A stretch of DNA of 64,000 nucleotides from Datura wrightii (taxonomy: Eukaryota > Streptophyta > Magnoliopsida > Solanales > Solanaceae), in the NCBI GenBank assembly GCA_035772735.1, contig JASDFA010000001.1:95195501-95259500 (forward strand), read 5' to 3'. This document shows, one piece after another, positions 57,707 through 64,000 of the stretch (position 1 is its first letter; each line of letters opens with the position of its first letter). The position numbers and the translations under genes were made by a program. The notes beneath the pieces are model-generated. The model did not search any database, was not told the origin of the DNA, and was given only the letters and a program-made list of their open reading frames with translations.

Positions 57707-60005
57707 TGTCACGACCCGAGTTGAGGCTCCAGACCGAGACACGGGACAAGAACCATGAATGGCTCCAAGCTAACCTATGGCACATACATAGCATGATTTG
57801 AGAGCCTAGATAAGCAAAATTAAAACATGAACATAATATAAGCATAAATTTGGAGCATATAGCATAAAAGCATAAGGAAAGACTAGCAGTCAACAATGCT
57901 GACCATCTACTACATATCTATCTGAAAGCCTCTAAACATCTAATGAGTTGATGGGACAACACCCCCGATTAGCTTGGTAAGTTTGAAACTACAAGCCATA
58001 AACATAAATAATAAACAAATAAATGTCCTCGAAAGATGAGGACTCACTAAACTGGAGTAGAGCTGGATTGATCAGGGGCGAGCTAGCTACGGGACAGAGA
58101 AGGACCACCCGAACCTATATCATGAGATGATATAGCATAGAGTATACGGTCAGTATTTTGAATGTACTGATTATGTAGAGAAAGTAAAACACACTAGTAA
58201 AATGATAGTATGAAATTATGAATATAAATCAAGAGAGATCAGGAGTGTAAGGGCAACATGCTAAAAGCCATATTCGGAAATAAACATAATCATAAGCTAT
58301 TAAACATAAGCTGAATATAATGACCCAAGGTTTAGTAATAGAAATCATATAATGTACTATACTTTAAAACATAAGTGAAAACTCATGAACTGATCAATAG
58401 GTCAAATATGCTATAAGACGTAATATCATAAGACATGAACATGAGTAACTTAAAACATGAGGAATAATGGGAGACTCATCATAACTGACACCATCATGAG
58501 AGAGCTTACATGGTTCCCAACTATCTCACTCAAGTTGGCAAAGTCGTTCCAAGCTTGCCAAGCCAAGGAATGAATAAGGTGTGATATCACTTGTGAATCC
58601 CCATAGGATTTGAATATTAGTATATACCTACGGTGGCACATAGTTTATGATACTCGGGGTTTGCCTGAACCCCTAGCCTACTCGGTGTTAGACACTACTC
58701 CCGAAAACATGCACATGGATCATAAACATTATCATAAAAATATACTTGAACTTGCAGGGGCTAACCGGAACATGAAATTATAATCATATTTGACATGTGT
58801 GAAATATTCATGAAAAGATGCCATAGAGTTGGCCATGATACTTGAATTTGATTTCATGAAAATAATACATGTTTGAATAAAAATTCATATCTTCAAAATT
58901 CTGGAATCATATGTTTAAAAATTCATCATCATTTGTGCATACTTGATAATTCATCATACTTGAAATCATTGACTCATAATCTTGAAATTCATACATCATG
59001 CATAATGGGGCATAATCTTCAGAAACTTAAAATCATGTATTAGGAAGTAAATTGAGAGTTAAATATGCCCCAATAGCCATAAAACATCAAGTTAAATATG
59101 AGAGGATTAAACTCAGAGTGATAACATGGAAGATTTCATGAAAATTTGATAAAACACTAGAATTTTAACTTGACATGCTTAGAGACTTGACAATCATAGA
59201 ATTGGGATGAAATTGGGAATGAGGGTGGAAAATTTTACCCCTTTCATAACCCTACATACCTAGGTAATTGACTCCTAAACTAGTCTTGAAAACCCAAGAA
59301 GATTGGAAGAGAATTTGATGAAGAACCCTAGACTTGATCTTGTGAGAGGATTTCAGATCTACTATAGTTATGAGAGAATAAGGAATTATGCTAGGTTAAA
59401 CACCTTAAAACACTTTTTAAGAAACCAAAATGACATCACTTAGGGGTTATAATCTTAGTAATTACAAAAATACCCCTCAAAAAACAAAATAAAAAACTGA
59501 TTACCAAGTACCACGAGTCGTACCACCAAATAATGACTCGTGGTTTCCTTTCGTTACTTACTGGTCAAAATTCCTAGTTCTCCAACTATAGGCATCACCA
59601 TGACTTATTGTTTTCTACAAAGAGTCATACCTTGACTCGTGATTAGGGGTCCCATCCTCTTAACTTTCACCCCACAATTGCCTACAATGACCCATTTCCT
59701 ACAACGAGTCATACCATTGCTCATGACATCGGGCCTTCCTCAGCAGACCCAAACCACGACTACCTTCAACAACTCATTGTTTCCTACAATGAGTCATACC
59801 TTGACTCATTACTACCTTCTATGACTCGTAACACAAGTCTTCATTAATAGGCCAGGAGAAACTGCTAGTTACCAAGACTGCTCCTATGACCCGTTACTTC
59901 AAGCCACGACTTGTATAATGAGTTGTCCTGAGAAATTCTACAGATTTTTCTATTGATCCAATTCTAAATACTGATTCTAGCCCTAGGAAATTTTGGGGTG
60001 TTACA
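57707..60005 (-). repeat. T2 5' LTR
   Basis: 2,299 bp; minus strand TGTAACACCCCAAAATTTC...CGGGTCGTGACA. It shows the intact sites that T3 (near 58590) and T7 (near 58651) hit in the other LTR. ACGAGTCGTGG-like words cluster at about 59505-59935. Confidence 0.9.
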
Positions 60006-61839
60006 CTCAGTTTAGGTTTCACCGGAATCCAAGTTATGTTAAGGCTTCTATTTCTCTATTTCGGCATGATTTTCATTCCAATCATATTCTTATCATATTG
60101 TGTGAATATGTTGTGTTGTTATCTATAATTTGGCTCTTGTACATGTATTTTTGGGGTTGTTGGGCTGTGGTCTTTCCCTCAACTATTGAGGTCGTGAATT
60201 TGGTAATAGTTTGGTTAGTTTTCATACATCCATAGGGTGTTAGTTGGTGTCAGATGTAGAATATGTCGTGGCTACTATAGCTTGTGTTGTGGGCTATTTT
60301 GCAGCTAGAAATGAATAGAAGCTAGAAATGAATAGATATTGGTGTTACTATTATATATGGCTGATGGTTTGATAAAGATGTAGGTCGATAGTTGAGACGA
60401 CCTTTCATTATATTTGAGTTGATGGTCGTATAAGCCGTGTCGATGGCACATTGGCAGCTGTGGTGACATTTAGGTTAGCTTGGTCGTGTCCCTTATTGTC
60501 TGTGTGAATAGAGTGGCTTATTGGCTGCTTGTAATGCTTGGGGATATACTATTTAGGCTATTCATTCTTAGCTCATGCTCGTCGGTGGATGGCTAGACAT
60601 GAACTAATAGTATTGTGTTGTGATAATTGGTTTGTGGGGTTTGAGAGCCGGTTGTGGGCTGTTTGAGCATGTATTATTATTTTTGTTGATTGTCAATGCT
60701 GTGATTTTGTGTGTATTGTGTTTGAGCACTTATGGATTGTGGACACTCGATGCATGAGAGTTGTTCCGGCTAGGGGTCGAGCTCGAGGTGCCTTACGGCT
60801 TGTAGATACCCAAGGCACGAAAGTGTTTTTGGCTGAGGGGTTGAGTCTGAGAAATGAAATGACCTACGGGGTTGAGGGTTATGTCCTCTATAGAGTCGAT
60901 TCGATACATGATTCGAGAGTGGTCCGGCATGTCTAAGCCTTCCTGGGGTCGCGATTGGTTCTCTCAAATTGATTAAACTCAACTAACTATGTGTAGCCGA
61001 GAGAGGGTCCAATAGTGCTTGATTGATGATATTGATTAACTAGTGTTTACTTTTTATTTGCTTGGCATTATATTATGGTTGTTAATTATGTTATCTAATA
61101 CCTAATAGCAGTGGATGCTAGATATTAGCTGGTGTCAGTTGAGGCCGTCGAGAGGTCTAGGGGTGATGACAGGTGATCTTTGTCTTCTAGGTGCTACTTA
61201 TTTGTGTATTTTACTTGTACGTGTTAGGCTTATGGAGACCAGGTAGGTTCTATGTGTTTACTTAAGTTGAGTTTCCCCTCCTATGATATCCGGTATATCT
61301 TTGATCCCTAATCTGAGTCTTGTTGTTGTTTTTGCCTTACATAATCGGTAAATTTCTATACTGACACCCTAGTCAGGGCACTGGGCGCTGTTTTCATTCC
61401 TGCAGGTGATGATCGGCAGGTAGATCAAGTTTCTCGGTCACTAAGTGGAGTTCCAGCTGAGCTGGTAAAGCTCCAAGTCTGACAAAGTTGTCAGATATTT
61501 GTATTATGGGTAGTTCAGGCCCTGTCCCAGATAGTTTATCTCTGTTGTACTCATAGAGCCTCGTAGACATCTGTTGTGGATGTAGTATTGTTGTTGCAGG
61601 CTAGGTGGGCCTTAATGTATAGTTATTTTCCATTTTGTGACCTTAACGGACTATTGTGTATTTATTGGTTGGTGCGTAAGCCAGCTTCTATTATAATCTA
61701 TCATTTTCTCTGATTTGGATTGTGTTGTAATTCCAAACCTCATTAGATTGGCTTATTGTAGTTAGATGTATGGCAGGGTGTGCTCGATCAAGTGCGACAC
61801 AGGGTGCCAGTCATACCCCTCCATGTTTGGGGTGTGAAA
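60006..61839 (+). repeat. T1 5' LTR, remaining 3' part
   Basis: Starts at a segment matching T8 45600-45650 (tATGTTAAGGCTT...TTCGG). It contains the shared GGCGCTG...TTCCTGCAGG block near 61385-61406 and ends GGGGTGTGAAA at 61839, a decayed GTGACA. No gene is evident; the short frames here do not match anything I recognise. Confidence 0.8.
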
Positions 61840-62600
61840 AGGCACCTAAGAGAGAGTCATATGGAAATGGATGTATACTATGGATACGATCTTTGAGGCC
61901 ATGTTCAGAGAGACTGTCTGTCAGCAATAAAGGGAATTAAGGGTAATACAACTTCATCCCAAAACCTAACAACTACTCTTACAGCTCCCTCACATGATTC
62001 TCAAGCACTATCTGGGTGAGTTACTAATAGAGGGGGGATGGAATCACCTATATGCCTTATCTGGTCGTCAAAATTAAGAATCTCTAAATGTTTCTAGGTA
62101 TATTAATGATTTCACTTTTAATGTTTATATTCTTATGGATCTTGGATCCACTTTGTCTTATGTAACCCCTTAAGTCGCAAAGAAGTTTGGGCTGGTGCCT
62201 GAATGATTATGTGAAATATTCTTAATATCCACTCAAGTCGGTGAGTCAATTATTTCTAAGAGAATTTATAGGGGTTGTGCGATTATGGTACAACTACAGC
62301 TAATCTATTTGACTTAGAGATGGTCAATTTCAATGTCATTATAGTTATGGATTGGTTGTCTTCATGTTATGCTACTCTTAATCACCGAACCAAAGTGGTT
62401 ACATTCCAATTTCCAAATGAAACAATCTTAGAATGGAAGATAATGTCATAATGCCAAAGGGTAGGTTTATTTCATACCTTAGAGTGCGAAAGCTAATTTC
62501 CAAGGGATGCTTATACCATCTAATACATGTAAGGGATACTGATGTTGAAGCACATACTTTGTAGTCCATGCTTGTTGTTAAAGAATATCCATAAGTAATC
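61840..62600 (+). pseudogene. T1 gag tail and protease (broken)
   Basis: Only the last Ser/Pro-rich part of gag is left, ending HLYALSGRQN (about 62030-62070), as in T7 (TYALPGRQD). Protease shows YILMDLGSTLSYVTP with triad D-L-G, a stop, then KKFGLVPE. Further on are VVTFQFPNE and ILEW (about 62397-62435) and KLISKGCLYHLIHVR (about 62490-62530). The normal tRNA primer site and capsid are missing between the LTR end and this point, so a deletion joined the LTR end to the gag tail. Several stops are present. Confidence 0.8.
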
Positions 62601-64000
62601 CCAAATGAACTTCCAGGGATCCCTCCGGATAGGGAGATTGAATTTGGAATTGATGTTCTTCCCGGTACTAAACAAATATTTATTCCTCCAAATAGAATGT
62701 TAGCAGCAGAACTAAAAAAATTGAAAGAATAATTGAACGACCTTCTTGACAAGGGGTTCATTCGACCAAGTGTCTCACCATGGAGTGCACCTATCTTATT
62801 TTCTCAAAAACAAAAAAGGATGGCTTACCACATATGTGCATTGATTGCCATTAGTTAAACAAGGTCACCATAAAAAATAAGTACCCACTTCTGAGAATTA
62901 GTAACTTATTTCGATCAACTTTAAGTGCCAAATGATTCTCCAAGATTCACCTCAGGTTAAGTTATCACCAATAGAAGTTCAAGGAGAAGATATTTTGAAA
63001 ATAGCCTTCAGGAACCGATATAGACATTTTGAATTCTTTGTAATGTATTTTGGGTTGACGAATGCCCATGAAGCTTTTATGGACCTCATGAAAAGATTTT
63101 TTAGGTCTTTTCTTGATTTATTTCTGATCATGTTCATTGATGACATCTTAATATACTCGAGAAGTGATAATGAACATGAAGATCATCTCAGGTTAGTGCT
63201 ATAGACTATTCGAGATCGCCAATTGTATGTTAAATCTTCTAAATGTTAGTTTTGGCTTAAATCAATGGTATTCCTAGGCCACGTGGCATTCACTGAGGGT
63301 ATCAGAGTTGATTTCCAAAAGATTAAGGCGCTGAAGAATTGGCCAAGACCCAAATCTCCCACTGAGATTAGGAGTTTCTTGGGTTAGGAAGATTACTAAA
63401 GAAAGTTTTTAGGGGGGTTTTATCTATATCTACCACATTGATGAAGTTGACCCAGAATAAAACCAAGTTATAATGGCCAGATCTATGTGAGAAAAGTTTC
63501 TAGAAGGTAAAGATTAAATTGACTACCACTCCAGTCTTAACCTTACCAGAGGGAACCAATGGGTTCGTGGCTTATTGTGATGCTTTAGGAACAGTTTTTA
63601 GTTGTCTTTTGATGTAGAATGGGAGAGTTGTGGCCTATTATTCCAAGTATCTAAAAGTTCATAAGAAGAATTATTCGTCGCATGACTTAAAGTAGTCTGT
63701 AGTGGTATTTGCGCTAAAGATGTGGTGTCATTATCTGTATGGAGTTCAAATGGATATCTTGACAAACCACAAAAGTCACCAATATATTTTCTAACAGAGA
63801 GAGTTGAACCTTAAGAAACAAATATGGCCTATATTACTTAAGGATTATCACATTGAGATCCTCTACCATCCAACAAAGTCTAATATAGTAGCCGACGCTC
63901 TTAGCGGACTTCCATGGGAAGTATGGCTCATGTTTAAGAAGGTAAGTGGGAATTAGCAAGAGACATTATAGATTGGCAAGCATAGAGGTTTGATTTTTAG
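62601..64000 (+). pseudogene. T1 reverse transcriptase and RNase H (broken)
   Basis: Linker PPDREIEFGIDVLPGTKQ (about 62620-62675), LLDKGFIRPSVSPW (about 62742-62785), then the open stretch 62932-63204 with FRNRYRHFEFFVMYFGLTNA and FIDDILIYSRSDNEHEDH; the catalytic FIDD is at 63133-63144. RT thumb follows (SFLG, about 63370). RNase H from about 63560: YCDALG, KKNYSSHDLK, the DHK position reading TNHK (Asp changed to Asn), and VADALSG near 63890-63905. Stops interrupt every part. The remaining pol lies beyond the window. Confidence 0.83.

Larger units (their letters stand above)
32628..60005 (-). mobile_element. T2: family B Ty3/gypsy retrotransposon, interrupted by T3, T7 and T8
   Basis: Minus-strand element. 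The visible 3' LTR pieces are 32628-32689 and 43498-44867; the internal region is 54270-57706; the 5' LTR is 57707-60005. The first ~880 bp (plus-strand order) of the 3' LTR lie left of the window because T3 split it. The internal region lacks most of protease, RT and RNase H. The right target duplication would be ctcag (60006-60010); its partner is outside the window. It sits in the LTR of T1. Confidence 0.85.
60006..64000 (+). mobile_element. T1: oldest Ty3/gypsy element, partial, runs off the right edge
   Basis: Plus-strand LTR remnant 60006-61839, followed directly by the end of gag, then protease, RT and RNase H to the window end. The LTR segment aligns with the T8 LTR from about 45590 onward, so the LTR start lies left of the window beyond T2. 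PBS and nearly all of gag are absent. It is the bottom of the nest. Confidence 0.82.

Noticed and set aside
60709..60936. 75-codon plus-strand frame in the T1 LTR as a possible host gene
   Set aside because: No known motif, overlaps an antisense frame of similar length, and lies in LTR sequence homologous to T8.

Overview
This window is plant heterochromatin. I see no host gene, tRNA, rRNA or CRISPR array. Almost all of it is made of eight Ty3/gypsy LTR retrotransposons of the Tekay/Del (chromodomain) type, inserted into one another. Five insertions are bounded by 5-bp target-site duplications (TSDs), four perfect and one with a single mismatch. All preserved primer-binding sites (PBSs) match initiator Met-tRNA. 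The element types and 2-3.3 kb LTRs suggest a large-genome dicot, most likely Solanaceae; that is inference, not proof.

Nesting, oldest to youngest. T1 (+, 60006-64000, runs off the right edge) was hit in its LTR by T2 (-, 32628-60005). T2's left (3') LTR was hit by T3 (-, 1-32627, 3' half left of the window) and by T7 (-, 32690-43497). The junction of T2's 3' LTR and internal region was hit by T8 (+, 44872-54269). T3's gag was hit by T4 (+, 1247-29265). T4's 5' LTR was hit by T5 (-, 2206-11510), and its 3' end just before the 3' LTR by T6 (-, 17568-27159). That is five levels deep on the T1>T2>T3>T4>T5/T6 branch.

There are two families. Family A (T1, T5, T7, T8) has LTRs running TGTTAyrCCC...GGGGyGTGACA and, where gag is present (T5, T7, T8), a gag with an EGTS motif near its N-terminus. 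Family B (T2, T3, T4, T6) has LTRs running TGTAAyrCC...yrTGACA and, where present, a gag starting MPP followed by an Arg/Asn-rich stretch. Both encode gag (capsid plus two zinc knuckles), protease, reverse transcriptase, RNase H, integrase and a C-terminal chromodomain-like segment in one frame. Every copy is broken. T7 is the best preserved: its LTRs are equal in length and nearly identical, its PBS is perfect, and one 1,595-codon frame carries only four in-frame stops.

Most notable observations: (1) a hairpin beside the polypurine tract (PPT), with compensatory base changes across elements of both families; (2) T7's stops all fit C-to-T change at CG/CHG sites; (3) a 34-bp tandem array just upstream of the TATA-like box in T8, with 2 units in one LTR and 5 in the other; (4) an unusual first zinc knuckle and unusual protease active-site triads shared between copies; (5) a 452-bp tandem duplication in T3 gag, later split by T4. 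I did not find a non-retrotransposon system.
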